DNA from: Odoribacteraceae bacterium
GTDB lineage: Bacteria; Bacteroidota; Bacteroidia; Bacteroidales; Marinifilaceae
Direction of reading: 5' to 3'
NCBI GenBank assembly: GCA_031267995.1
Contig: JAIRXZ010000031.1
Location: 1-17,375 of the forward strand
DNA length: 17,375 bases
Position numbers and translations under genes: made by a program. Shown in pieces: positions 6,814 through 15,537 of the stretch (its first letter is position 1; each line of letters begins with the position of its first letter). The notes under the pieces are model-generated. The model searched no databases. It was not told the origin of the DNA and worked only from the letters and a program-made list of their open reading frames with translations.

Positions 6814-8547
6814 ATGAAGAAGACGATTTTCTTTCTCGCCACCGTCATCTCCCTGGCCGGACTAAGCTCCTGCGAGGATATTTTCGGGGATTTCCTGGAC
6901 AAGCAGCCCAGCAACGAATTGACGGATAAAGAGGTGTTCTCCCTGTGGACGAACGCGGAAAAGTTTCATTACGATACCTACAATTTCTTGAGACACGGCG
7001 CCGGGCGCATCAATCGCTCGTGGATGGACGCCGCCACCGATCTCGCCCACACCAGCTACACCGGCGGGGGCGTGCGCACCAGCTTCAACATCGGGAATTA
7101 CTACGCCAACAGCGGCGCGCCCGAACTGACGGAGAGCTGGGAGCACTACTACCGCGCCATCCGCAAGTGCAACATGTTGCTGGCTAACATCGACGCCGTC
7201 CCCAAGGCCGCCGACCTGTCGGACGAGAATTACGAGCGGGAGAAGATGAACTTCAAGGCAGAGTCCCGCTTCCTCCGCGCCTACTTCTACTGGGAACTCT
7301 TCCTGCGTTACGGCCCCGTGCCCATCGTCACGGAGGTGTTAGATCCCGACGGCGATCTGCTCGCGGGCTACACCACCCGTCCCTCCAGCGGGGAGTTCCT
7401 CCGCTTCGTGACGGAGGAGTTGACCGCGTGCGAGAGCGGTTTGATGGACAAGCCCAACCCGTCGACGCAGGACAACCTGGTGGGTCGCGTCTGCAAACCG
7501 GTAGCTGCCGCCTTGCGCTCGCGGGTAGCCCTCTACATGGCAAGTCCCCGCCTGGAGCTGACCGATTGGCAAGCCGCCGCGGACACCGCCCTCCACTTCA
7601 TCACCAAGTACGGGAGCCTCTACGCCCTGCAACCGGACTATGCCGGCGCCACCGCCACCGTGGTGCACCAGGGAAACAACGAGGTGATCTTTTGGAGAAA
7701 TGACACCCGCGTCGGCTGGAGCGCGATCGTGGACGACACCCCCGTGGGCGAGGGCGGAAGCGGGGGACTGTGTCCCTCCCAAAACCTCGTCGACATGTAC
7801 GACATGGCCAACGGCCTCTCCCCCTTCACGGAGTACGATGCCAGCGGGGCGCCCCTCTATGACGGCGCCGCGCCATCCATCCACGCCGCCAGCGGCTACA
7901 GTGACGCCGCCCCCTACACCGGTCGCGACCCCCGCTTCTACGCCACGGTTCTCCACCACCAATCCCTCTGGAACAACGCCACCATCAACGTGGTCAGGGG
8001 AGGACGCGACAACCCGTTGGGCAACGCCAACGCCACCCCCACCGGTTACTACGCGAAAAAATACATCCCCGAAAACATCCTCTCCTACGACCACTCCGGC
8101 ACGGCCTATCGCAACTGGATCTTCATCCGCTACGCCGAGATTCTCCTGAACTACGCCGAAGCGATGAACGAAGCGCGAGGCCCCGTCGACGAAGTCTTCG
8201 CCGCGTTGCAACAGATTCGCGACCGCGCGGGAGTAACCGCCCGTCTCTCGGACCGCGTCGACTTGCGCTCGCGGACAGCCTTGCGCAACTTCATCCACAA
8301 GGAGCGCACCGTGGAGCTGGCCTTTGAAGACCACCGCGCATGGGACGTCCGCCGTTGGAACGTGGCCGAAGAGGCCCTCGCCCGTCCCCTCTACGGCATG
8401 GAGGTGACAACCGACGCGTCGAACAACCCCCTCTACGCGCGCAAAGTGGTGCAGCGGCGGGTATTCACCGGGAAGATGTACCTCTACCCCATCCCCGAGG
8501 GGGAGGTCTGGAAAACGAACATCGAAAATAACCAGGGTTGGAATTAA
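6814..8547 (+). CDS. SusD/RagB-family outer-membrane lipoprotein 1
   Basis: A 577-residue lipoprotein that should cap SusC-1 and bind glycan at the cell surface. The signal ends in the lipobox LSSC, with C20 the lipidated residue, followed by acidic EDIFGDFLD. The N-terminal SusD-like helical domain (roughly 25-230) contains SRFLRAYFYWELFLRYGPVPI, a typical TPR-like segment of the family. The C-terminal RagB/SusD domain carries FIRYAEILLNYAEAMNEARG (from residue 437) and KERTVELAFEDHRAWDVRRW (from 496). It ends in LYPIPEGEVWKTNIENNQGWN-type sequence, as usual for the family. It is placed 9 bases after SusC-1 and 3 bases before the next gene. Ligand specificity cannot be read from the sequence. 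Confidence 0.96.
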   Translation: MKKTIFFLATVISLAGLSSCEDIFGDFLDKQPSNELTDKEVFSLWTNAEKFHYDTYNFLRHGAGRINRSWMDAATDLAHTSYTGGGVRTSFNIGNYYANSGAPELTESWEHYYRAIRKCNMLLANIDAVPKAADLSDENYEREKMNFKAESRFLRAYFYWELFLRYGPVPIVTEVLDPDGDLLAGYTTRPSSGEFLRFVTEELTACESGLMDKPNPSTQDNLVGRVCKPVAAALRSRVALYMASPRLELTDWQAAADTALHFITKYGSLYALQPDYAGATATVVHQGNNEVIFWRNDTRVGWSAIVDDTPVGEGGSGGLCPSQNLVDMYDMANGLSPFTEYDASGAPLYDGAAPSIHAASGYSDAAPYTGRDPRFYATVLHHQSLWNNATINVVRGGRDNPLGNANATPTGYYAKKYIPENILSYDHSGTAYRNWIFIRYAEILLNYAEAMNEARGPVDEVFAALQQIRDRAGVTARLSDRVDLRSRTALRNFIHKERTVELAFEDHRAWDVRRWNVAEEALARPLYGMEVTTDASNNPLYARKVVQRRVFTGKMYLYPIPEGEVWKTNIENNQGWN

Positions 8548-8550
8548 CAC

Positions 8551-11500
8551 ATGAAAAATATGCTTACCATGAAGAAACATATAACGACGGGATGTCGAGC
8601 CATCCTGTCCACCGTCGCGCTGCTGCTGGTGATTCAGGTTGCCAGGGCGCAGGTGGCGAACGGCCGCGTCACGGACGAGGGGGGAAAGCCCATCGCCGGG
8701 GCGGTCATCAACGTGGCAGAGGATAGCCGCATTGTCCTCTCGGACGCTGCCGGCCGCTTCAGCCTGAAAAACGCGAAGCAGGGAGACGAGCTGATTATCA
8801 CCCGCGCCGGCTACAAAACGCTCTCCATCTTCGTCACCGGCGAGGAAGAGATCATCATCAAGATGCAACCCGCCGCCGGCGAGTACGACCACAAAACCCC
8901 CGTCCCCTTCGGCAAGAAAGAGAAGCGATTCGTCTCCGGGGCTACCTCCATCGTCACCGGCGCCGAGTTGGAAAAACACCCCGTGACGGTACTCCAAAAC
9001 GCCTTCACCTCCACCGTCACCGGCGTGGAGAGCTACGAGGGGCAATCGGAACCGGGGTGGTCTGAAACCGCCCTCTACATCCGGGGAATCCGCACCATGA
9101 ACAGCTCCGCCCGCGCCCCCCTCATCATCGTGGACGACATGGAGCGCGACCTCTCCTTCCTTGACGCCTACCCCATCGAGTCGATCACCATCATCAAAGA
9201 CGCCGCCGCCGCGGCCATCTACGGCATGCGGGGAGCCAATGGCGTCGTGCTGGTAACGACAAAGCGGGGCAACCCCGGCAAAACCACCGTCAACTTCACC
9301 CAGGAGTTCGGCTACCAGGCCATTGCCGGCATACCGGAGAGTCAAAACTCCTACAACTACGCCCTCACCCGCAACCAGGCGCTTTACCTGGACGGCGGTC
9401 TGCCGGAGTTTTCCGACGAGGATATCCAGCACTACTACGAGGTAGCCAAGGGCACGTTAGACCCCTCCCTCAAGTACAAATACTTCAACACCAATTGGCA
9501 CGACGTGATGCTTCGCGACCTCGCCCCGCAGCACCGGACGAACCTCTCCATCAGCGGGGGAAACGACCGAACGCGCTACTTCCTCTCCTTCTCCTACCTG
9601 CGCCAGGAGGGACTTTATGACACCAAGTGGACGGAATGGAACAGCGGATACTCTACCCAGCACGTGCTCGACCGCTTCAATCTCCGCTCCAACATCGACA
9701 TGCAGGTCAACCGTTTCCTTGGCCTCTCGCTCGACCTCGGCGGCCGCATCGACAACATCGTGCAGCCGGGCATTGACGTCTGGAACCTCTTCACCTGGGG
9801 AGCGGGCGAAAACAAGCCGATATACCCCGTCTTCTGTCCCGACGGCAGCTTTTTCATGCCCACGGAGAGCGACAGTAAAAACGGAGCCGCCCAAATCGCC
9901 GGTCGCGGCATCGGAACCAACCGCCGACGCAACCTCTACACCAACGTCACGGCTACCGGAAACCTCGACTTTATCACGGAGGGACTCGACGCGAAGGTCA
10001 CCGTGGGCTTCGACTCCTACGAAACCTTCCAGGCCGTCCAAACCGGCGACATCGACGTCTACAACTACAACTTCGGCACCCTCGTCAACGACCCCTCGGA
10101 GTACGAGTACCGTCGCATGAGGACGGGCATCGCCCTCCCGAACCCCTCCACCACGCCCCGCGACTACTACTACAACATCAACATGATCGCCGGCCTGGGC
10201 TACGACCGGGAGTTCGGCCCCCACGCCGTCAACGCCCGCGCCTTCCTGCGCACCTACCAAAACGTCGTGCGGGGGCAAACCTCCTCCAACCGCAACCTCT
10301 CCTACAACGCCACGGCCACCTACGTCTACAACCACCGTTACATCCTCACCGGCAACCTCTCCTACATGGGCAACGACAACTTTGCCCCCGGCGAGCGTTT
10401 CGCCCTCTTCCCCGGAATATCCGCCGCCTGGTTACTCTCCGACGAACCCTGGCTCAAAAGCGACGCCGTCAACCTCCTCAAGCTGCGCCTCTCCTACGGC
10501 ACCGCGGGACAATCCGAGATCGGCGCCAACCGTTACCCCTACCAGGGCACCTACGTCGAGGGCAACGGCTACAACTTCGGCACCTCGCAATCGGCCATTG
10601 CCGGCGCCTACGAATCCACCACCGGCAACAAAAACATCAAGTGGGAACTCTCCAGCATGGTAAACCTCGGTGTTGACTTCGACATTTTTGACAAGAAAAT
10701 CCACGGTTCCGTCGACCTCTTCAAAGAGTGGCGATCCAACATCCTCGTCACGCGTTCCACCATCCCCTGGCTCTACGGCGCCGACGTCCCGCAGGACTCC
10801 TACGGAAAAGCCGAAAGCAAAGGCATCGAAATCACCCTGGGACACGCCAACCGCGTCGGCAACCTGGACTACTTCCTGGAGGGAATGTTAACCTGGAACA
10901 CCAACAAAATTACCGAGATGGACGAGCTAAAGCCCAACTTCCCCTACCAGGCGCGCACCGGGCAACGCATCGACCGTCACCAAATGCTCCAATGGGTACA
11001 ATGGGCTTCCGACCCCAGCCTGATTCCCACCTCCCACCAGGACGCCATCGACAACCCCGACAAATACCCCTGGCACGCCGCCGGCCGCTACAAGCTCGGC
11101 AACGCCATCTTCAAAGACATCAACAACGACCGCATCATCGACGGCTACGACAAGATCCCCGACGGCTACACGAACATCCCCGAACTCATCCCCTCCGTCA
11201 AAATCGGCCTCGGCTGGAAAGGCTTCGACGCCCGCGCCATCCTCACCGCCTACCTCAACCGCACGGTAGAGTGCCGCGAAAACATGGACTACGGTTTCGG
11301 TTGGGGCGGCACCGCCACCCACGCCGTCACGGACACATGGGGCTACTACAACGACGACCCCGCCGATCCCCGCAACGTCAACGCCAAATACCCCCGACTA
11401 TCCACCATGTTCAGCGACATCGACAGGAACTACCCCTACAACGAATCCACCATCTGGCTTCGCGACGGCGACTTCCTCTCCCTCCGCAACGTTGAAGTTG

Positions 11501-11688
11501 GCTACTCCCTTCCCGCCGCCATCATCGCCAAGGCCTACATGACACGGTGCAGGATCTACTTCAGCGGATACAACCTGCTAACGTATAGCCACCTCCCCAA
11601 GGACTTCGACCCCGAAAACCCCACCAACTACATCTGGGCGTACCCCAAAACGAAATCCTTCTCCATCGGACTAAACATCGGATTCTAA
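8551..11688 (+). CDS. SusC/RagA-family TonB-dependent transporter 2
   Basis: A 1045-residue TonB-dependent channel, the second of the locus. From 8551 the signal peptide ends at about ARA/Q34. In-frame ATGs at 8560 and 8569 are alternatives, and the one at 8569 (MKKHITTG) would give a more standard signal length. It has a carboxypeptidase-D regulatory-like domain at ~35-106 (NGRVTDEGGKPIAGAVINV) and a plug at ~125-240 with SITIIKDAAAAAIYGMRGANG. The barrel ends in SIGLNIGF. DINNDRIIDGYD (856-867) resembles a calcium loop. Unlike SusC-1, the TonB-box region lacks EEVVVVGYG and instead reads HKTPVPFGKKEKRFVSGA. It is clearly diverged from SusC-1, so this is an old pair rather than a fresh duplication. 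The start codon is less certain than the family. Confidence 0.95.
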   Translation: MKNMLTMKKHITTGCRAILSTVALLLVIQVARAQVANGRVTDEGGKPIAGAVINVAEDSRIVLSDAAGRFSLKNAKQGDELIITRAGYKTLSIFVTGEEEIIIKMQPAAGEYDHKTPVPFGKKEKRFVSGATSIVTGAELEKHPVTVLQNAFTSTVTGVESYEGQSEPGWSETALYIRGIRTMNSSARAPLIIVDDMERDLSFLDAYPIESITIIKDAAAAAIYGMRGANGVVLVTTKRGNPGKTTVNFTQEFGYQAIAGIPESQNSYNYALTRNQALYLDGGLPEFSDEDIQHYYEVAKGTLDPSLKYKYFNTNWHDVMLRDLAPQHRTNLSISGGNDRTRYFLSFSYLRQEGLYDTKWTEWNSGYSTQHVLDRFNLRSNIDMQVNRFLGLSLDLGGRIDNIVQPGIDVWNLFTWGAGENKPIYPVFCPDGSFFMPTESDSKNGAAQIAGRGIGTNRRRNLYTNVTATGNLDFITEGLDAKVTVGFDSYETFQAVQTGDIDVYNYNFGTLVNDPSEYEYRRMRTGIALPNPSTTPRDYYYNINMIAGLGYDREFGPHAVNARAFLRTYQNVVRGQTSSNRNLSYNATATYVYNHRYILTGNLSYMGNDNFAPGERFALFPGISAAWLLSDEPWLKSDAVNLLKLRLSYGTAGQSEIGANRYPYQGTYVEGNGYNFGTSQSAIAGAYESTTGNKNIKWELSSMVNLGVDFDIFDKKIHGSVDLFKEWRSNILVTRSTIPWLYGADVPQDSYGKAESKGIEITLGHANRVGNLDYFLEGMLTWNTNKITEMDELKPNFPYQARTGQRIDRHQMLQWVQWASDPSLIPTSHQDAIDNPDKYPWHAAGRYKLGNAIFKDINNDRIIDGYDKIPDGYTNIPELIPSVKIGLGWKGFDARAILTAYLNRTVECRENMDYGFGWGGTATHAVTDTWGYYNDDPADPRNVNAKYPRLSTMFSDIDRNYPYNESTIWLRDGDFLSLRNVEVGYSLPAAIIAKAYMTRCRIYFSGYNLLTYSHLPKDFDPENPTNYIWAYPKTKSFSIGLNIGF

Positions 11689-11700
11689 AACCAAAATGCC

Positions 11701-13527
11701 ATGAGACAATCACACGCAAAAGCCTTCAAGCAGGCCGGAAGACATACCCTCCTCCTCGCCATTCTCCTTGCCATCGTAGCCATCCAGGCCTGCGAAAGTT
11801 TCCTTGATAAGGAGTACGACGCCTCCCTCTCCGAGGAGAAAGTTTTTGGAAACCAGGCGCTCACACGCCAATTCCTGGCGAACATCTACACCAACCTCCC
11901 GGACGGCATCGCCGGTTTCAACGACGACCAATTCCTCGGCGCCTTCCGCGACTGCATGACGGACAACGCCACATCCTTCTGGGGGCTACACTACTACAAC
12001 AAAATCAACACCGACGCCTACACCGCCGCCGACCACCCCCTGCTCACCTTCTGGAACACCGACTTCACCGGCATCCGCAAGTGCAACACCTTCCTCGCCA
12101 ACGCCAAGCCCGCCATCGTCGGTAACGCCGCCCTGCCGGGGGACGACAACCACCTCTACGACCGCTACGTGGCCGAGGCAAAGCTCCTCCGCGCCATCTT
12201 TCACTTCGACCTCGTCTGCTGGTTTGGCGACGCCCCCATCCTCGGTGAAGACGAAGCGGGCAACCCCATTGTCCTCGACATGAACAAGCAAGAGGACATG
12301 AACCTCCACCGTCGTCCCGCCGCCGAAGTCCTGGAATGGATCGCCGCCCAGTGCGACGAAATCAAAAACGCCCTCCCCTTCCGTTACGCCAACGAAGGCG
12401 TCAACTGGGGACGCGTCAACGGGGCTGCCGCCCACGCCCTCAAATCCAGGGCTACACTCTACCGCGCCTCCGCCCTCAACAACCCGGACGACAACCGCGA
12501 CCATTGGCTCGCCGCCAAGCAAGCTGCCCTCGACTTTATCACCGCCAACGCCGCCGCCGCCACCCCCTACGCCCTTCACGCCGACTACCAGGGATGCTTC
12601 TACGAAAACCCCGTCACCAATGGAGAGATCATCCTCGCCCGTTCCGTCTGGAACACCAACAGGATCGACCTCCAGCTTCTTCCCCCCGGCTTCACCGGTT
12701 CCGTCTCCGGCGCCGGCCGCACAAACCCCACCCAAAACTTCGTGGACTGTTTCGAGATGACCAACGGCCGCCGCATCGAGGAGGCAGGCTCCACCTATCT
12801 CCCCGCGAACCCCTACAGCCACCGCGACCCGCGCATGGTAGCCACCATCTTCCACCACGGATCCTCCTGGGGACGCGCCGACCAGGGCGAGCAGCGCCTC
12901 GTCGACGTCCACTTCAACTCCGCCACCGACAAGGGCACCGACTACCGCGAATCCATGGGAGGCACCTACACCGGCTACTACCTCAAAAAGCACGTCAACC
13001 CCTCCCTCATCCTCAAGGCGCCGCAGAACTTTCCCCACGCCTGGATCATCTTCCGTTACGCCGAAATCCTCCTCAACGCCGCCGAGGCCACCAACGAAGC
13101 CGACGGCCCCTCCGCCGCCTACACCTACGTCAACCAGGTGCGCGCCCGCGTCAACATGCCCGCCTACGCCAACATGACCAAGGAAGAGCTGCGCGACCGC
13201 CTCCGCAACGAGCGCCGCGTGGAACTATCCTTCGAGGATCACCGTTTCTTCGACCTGCGCCGCTGGAAACTCTACGACGGCGTCACCGCGGCAAACGAAC
13301 TCGCCAAGCCCCGCCACCAGCAACTCCTCAACATGTACGGCGTGCAAGTCACCGTCGCCGGCGCCGCCATCACCTACACCTACACCGGCGCCCCCGGATC
13401 CCCCAACAACGACATGGATCTCCGCATCTTCAACAACCCCAAAAATTACTACTTCCCCATCCCCGACAGCGAAACCAAGCGCGCCCCCAACCTCGGTCAA
13501 AACCCCGGCTGGGAAGTCGGCGAATAA
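11701..13527 (+). CDS. SusD/RagB-family outer-membrane lipoprotein 2
   Basis: A 608-residue SusD-like lipoprotein paired with SusC-2, which ends 12 bases upstream. The signal is somewhat long (hydrophobic LLLAILLAIVAI), with lipobox IQAC and lipidation at C31, then ESFLDKEYD. The N-terminal SusD domain includes AEAKLLRAIFHFDLVCWFGDAPI. The C-terminal RagB/SusD domain includes FRYAEILLNAAEATNEADG (from residue 451) and LRNERRVELSFEDHRFFDLRRW (from 501). The C-terminus reads YYFPIPDSETKRAPNLGQNPGW, typical of the family. It is diverged from SusD-1. The following gap of 81 bases is the largest in the operon, so this gene closes the transport block. Confidence 0.96.
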   Translation: MRQSHAKAFKQAGRHTLLLAILLAIVAIQACESFLDKEYDASLSEEKVFGNQALTRQFLANIYTNLPDGIAGFNDDQFLGAFRDCMTDNATSFWGLHYYNKINTDAYTAADHPLLTFWNTDFTGIRKCNTFLANAKPAIVGNAALPGDDNHLYDRYVAEAKLLRAIFHFDLVCWFGDAPILGEDEAGNPIVLDMNKQEDMNLHRRPAAEVLEWIAAQCDEIKNALPFRYANEGVNWGRVNGAAAHALKSRATLYRASALNNPDDNRDHWLAAKQAALDFITANAAAATPYALHADYQGCFYENPVTNGEIILARSVWNTNRIDLQLLPPGFTGSVSGAGRTNPTQNFVDCFEMTNGRRIEEAGSTYLPANPYSHRDPRMVATIFHHGSSWGRADQGEQRLVDVHFNSATDKGTDYRESMGGTYTGYYLKKHVNPSLILKAPQNFPHAWIIFRYAEILLNAAEATNEADGPSAAYTYVNQVRARVNMPAYANMTKEELRDRLRNERRVELSFEDHRFFDLRRWKLYDGVTAANELAKPRHQQLLNMYGVQVTVAGAAITYTYTGAPGSPNNDMDLRIFNNPKNYYFPIPDSETKRAPNLGQNPGWEVGE

Positions 13528-13544
13528 CTCCAGGAAAAACAACA

Positions 13545-13577
13545 GGCGTCGCGAGGAAAAACACCCCCCGCGGCGCC
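13545..13577 (+). other. GC-rich hairpin in the gap between susD-2 and the second GH43
   Basis: GGCGTCGCG at 13545-13553 pairs with CGCGGCGCC at 13569-13577 (nine pairs, one G-T wobble) around a 15-base loop. It is followed by TTCATCG, not a T-run, so it is not a standard intrinsic terminator. It could be an mRNA processing or stabilising structure that sets transporter and enzyme levels apart, or a chance product of the GC-rich sequence. Confidence 0.45.
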
Positions 13578-13608
13578 TTCATCGTCAAACCCGTTAAAAC
13601 CACGCGCC

Positions 13609-15519
13609 ATGTACCACAAAAAACTTCTCCCCCTCCTATTCCTCGTCGCCATCGCCTGCAGCCAGGAAGAAAAAATGTCCCCCATCACCCTCGACCCCGT
13701 CGACCAGCCCCCCGCCATCACCACCGCCCCCGGCGCCCTCACCGTCACCGGCCTCACCCTCCTCACCGCGCGCCTCACCGCCACCTTCGACGCCACCGAC
13801 GCCACCGCCCGCGGCTTCTGTTACGCCACCGCCGACGCGCCAACCCTCGCCGACAACGTCATCACCGTCCCCGGTGCCACCCCCACCTTCACCGCCCTCA
13901 TCGAAAACCTCCAGCCAAACACCCTCTACTTCGCCCGATCCTACATCACCACCCCCGCCGGCACCACCTACGGCCCCGTCGAAATATTCCGCACCATCGA
14001 CCCCGGCCTGGACACCTTCGTCCCCCCCGCCTACGCCGACGACTACAGCCAGGAAGGCCTCACACCCTGGTCTGAGCGCGCCCGCTGGAACCTCGCCAAC
14101 GTCCACGACCCCACCGTCGAAAAGTGCGGCGACTACTACTACATGTACGGCACCGACGCCTCCTACGGCAACGTCCACGTCGGCCGCGGCCACTTCCCCT
14201 ACCGACGTTCCCGCGACCTCGTCAACTGGGAATTCGTCGGCATGGCCATGCCCGACCCCCCCGCCTGGATCAAAGACTCCCTCAACGCCATCCGCGCCCG
14301 CCTCTCCCTCGCCCCCATCGCCAACCCCCTTTACGGCTACTGGGCGCCCGTCGTCAGGAAAACCGGCGACAAATACCGCATGTACTACAGCATCCCCGTC
14401 GACAACTACATCGCCTCCGGCCTCCCCAACACCACCGCCAACTTCGACAACTCCTGGACGGAGCGCGCCTTCATCGGCCTCATGGAGACAGACGACCTCG
14501 CCTCCAACCAGTGGACAGACAAGGGAATGGTCGTCCGATCATCCACCGACAGGGGCACCAACTGGTCGCGCGCCAGCCTGAGCAACTGGAGCGCCTACTT
14601 CAAATGGAACGCCATCGACCCCTCCCTCCTCGTCGCCGCCGACGGCGCCCACTGGCTCCTCTACGGATCGTGGCACTCCGGCATCGTCGCCCTCCCCCTC
14701 GACCCCGCCACCGGCAAGCCCGCCACCCTCGACAACGAACCGGACGACTACGGCATCCGCGTCGCCCGCCGGCAAAACAGCGACGCCAACCGCTGGCAAG
14801 CACAAGAAGCCCCCGAAATCATCTACAACCCCGAAACCGGTTACTACTACCTCTTCCTCGCCTACGACGAACTCTCCGTCGCCTACAACACCCGCGTCTG
14901 CCGCTCCACCACCATCGAAGGCCCCTACCTCGGCTACAACGGCGCCAACATCACCGCCGGCGCCGACTGCTTCCCCGTCATCACCCACCCCTATCGCTTC
15001 AACAACCACCCCGGTTGGGTAGGATTCTCCCACTGCTGCGTCTTCCGCGACCCCGACACCGGCGACTGGTACTACGCCTCGCAAGCCCGCCTCCCCGCCA
15101 ACACCAACGGCAACGCCAACAGCAACGCCATCATGATGGGGCACGTCCGCTCCATCCGCTGGACGGCGGACGGCTGGCCGGTCGTCATGCCCGAACGCTA
15201 CGCCGGTCTCCCCCGCGTCCCCGTCCTCGCCTCCGAAATCGCCGGCACCTGGGAAAACATCACCCTCGGTTACAGCTACCAAAACCAGCGAACCTCCACC
15301 GCCCTCACCCTCAACCCCGACGGCACCGCCGCGGGCGCCCTCTCCGGCGCGTGGACATACGACCCCGTCACCGCCACCCTCACCATCGGCGCCCAGCAAC
15401 TATGCATCCAGCGCGAGCTCGACTGGGAAGCCGCGCCCCGCGTCCCCACCATCGTCTACGCCGGCATCAACGCCGCCGGACAATCGCTCTGGGGAAAAAA
15501 GAGCCAACCATCCAACTAA
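13609..15519 (+). CDS. Surface lipoprotein FN3-GH43 arabinanase-type glycoside hydrolase
   Basis: A 636-residue enzyme, probably the surface endo-acting arabinanase of the locus. The lipobox IAC places lipidation at C17. Residues ~33-130 form an FN3-like module of a Bacteroidota type (ARGFCYATADAPT, LQPNTLYFARSYI, GTTYGPVEIFRT), a likely spacer. The GH43 propeller spans ~140-530 with D167 in VHDPT, D337 in NAIDPS and E400 in QEAPEI as the catalytic triad; H475 in FSHCCVF corresponds to the metal-binding histidine. Residues ~541-630 are the C-terminal arabinanase domain, ending in SLWGKK like the first GH43. It differs from that paralogue by a longer stretch between the first two catalytic aspartates (~265-335), by the FN3 module and by the lipid anchor. 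Its place after susD-2 matches my recollection of BT0360 in B. thetaiotaomicron. Codons are strikingly C-ending. Confidence 0.92.
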   Translation: MYHKKLLPLLFLVAIACSQEEKMSPITLDPVDQPPAITTAPGALTVTGLTLLTARLTATFDATDATARGFCYATADAPTLADNVITVPGATPTFTALIENLQPNTLYFARSYITTPAGTTYGPVEIFRTIDPGLDTFVPPAYADDYSQEGLTPWSERARWNLANVHDPTVEKCGDYYYMYGTDASYGNVHVGRGHFPYRRSRDLVNWEFVGMAMPDPPAWIKDSLNAIRARLSLAPIANPLYGYWAPVVRKTGDKYRMYYSIPVDNYIASGLPNTTANFDNSWTERAFIGLMETDDLASNQWTDKGMVVRSSTDRGTNWSRASLSNWSAYFKWNAIDPSLLVAADGAHWLLYGSWHSGIVALPLDPATGKPATLDNEPDDYGIRVARRQNSDANRWQAQEAPEIIYNPETGYYYLFLAYDELSVAYNTRVCRSTTIEGPYLGYNGANITAGADCFPVITHPYRFNNHPGWVGFSHCCVFRDPDTGDWYYASQARLPANTNGNANSNAIMMGHVRSIRWTADGWPVVMPERYAGLPRVPVLASEIAGTWENITLGYSYQNQRTSTALTLNPDGTAAGALSGAWTYDPVTATLTIGAQQLCIQRELDWEAAPRVPTIVYAGINAAGQSLWGKKSQPSN

Positions 15520-15537
15520 CCCTTTAGAATAATACCG

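Noticed and set aside
8551..8568. A separate small gene or leader peptide at the start of susC-2
   Set aside because: The ATGs at 8551, 8560 and 8569 are all in frame with susC-2, so they are alternative starts of one gene.
7339..10335. Long Gly/Val/Asp-rich frames on the - strand opposite susD-1 and susC-2
   Set aside because: They are reverse-complement shadows of C-rich codons that simply lack stops; similar ones lie opposite most genes in the second half.
12336..15527. Long Arg/Pro/His-rich frames on the + strand overlapping susD-2 and the second GH43
   Set aside because: These are the out-of-frame readings of C-ending codons; they show no domain, and the overlapping genes have full family signatures.
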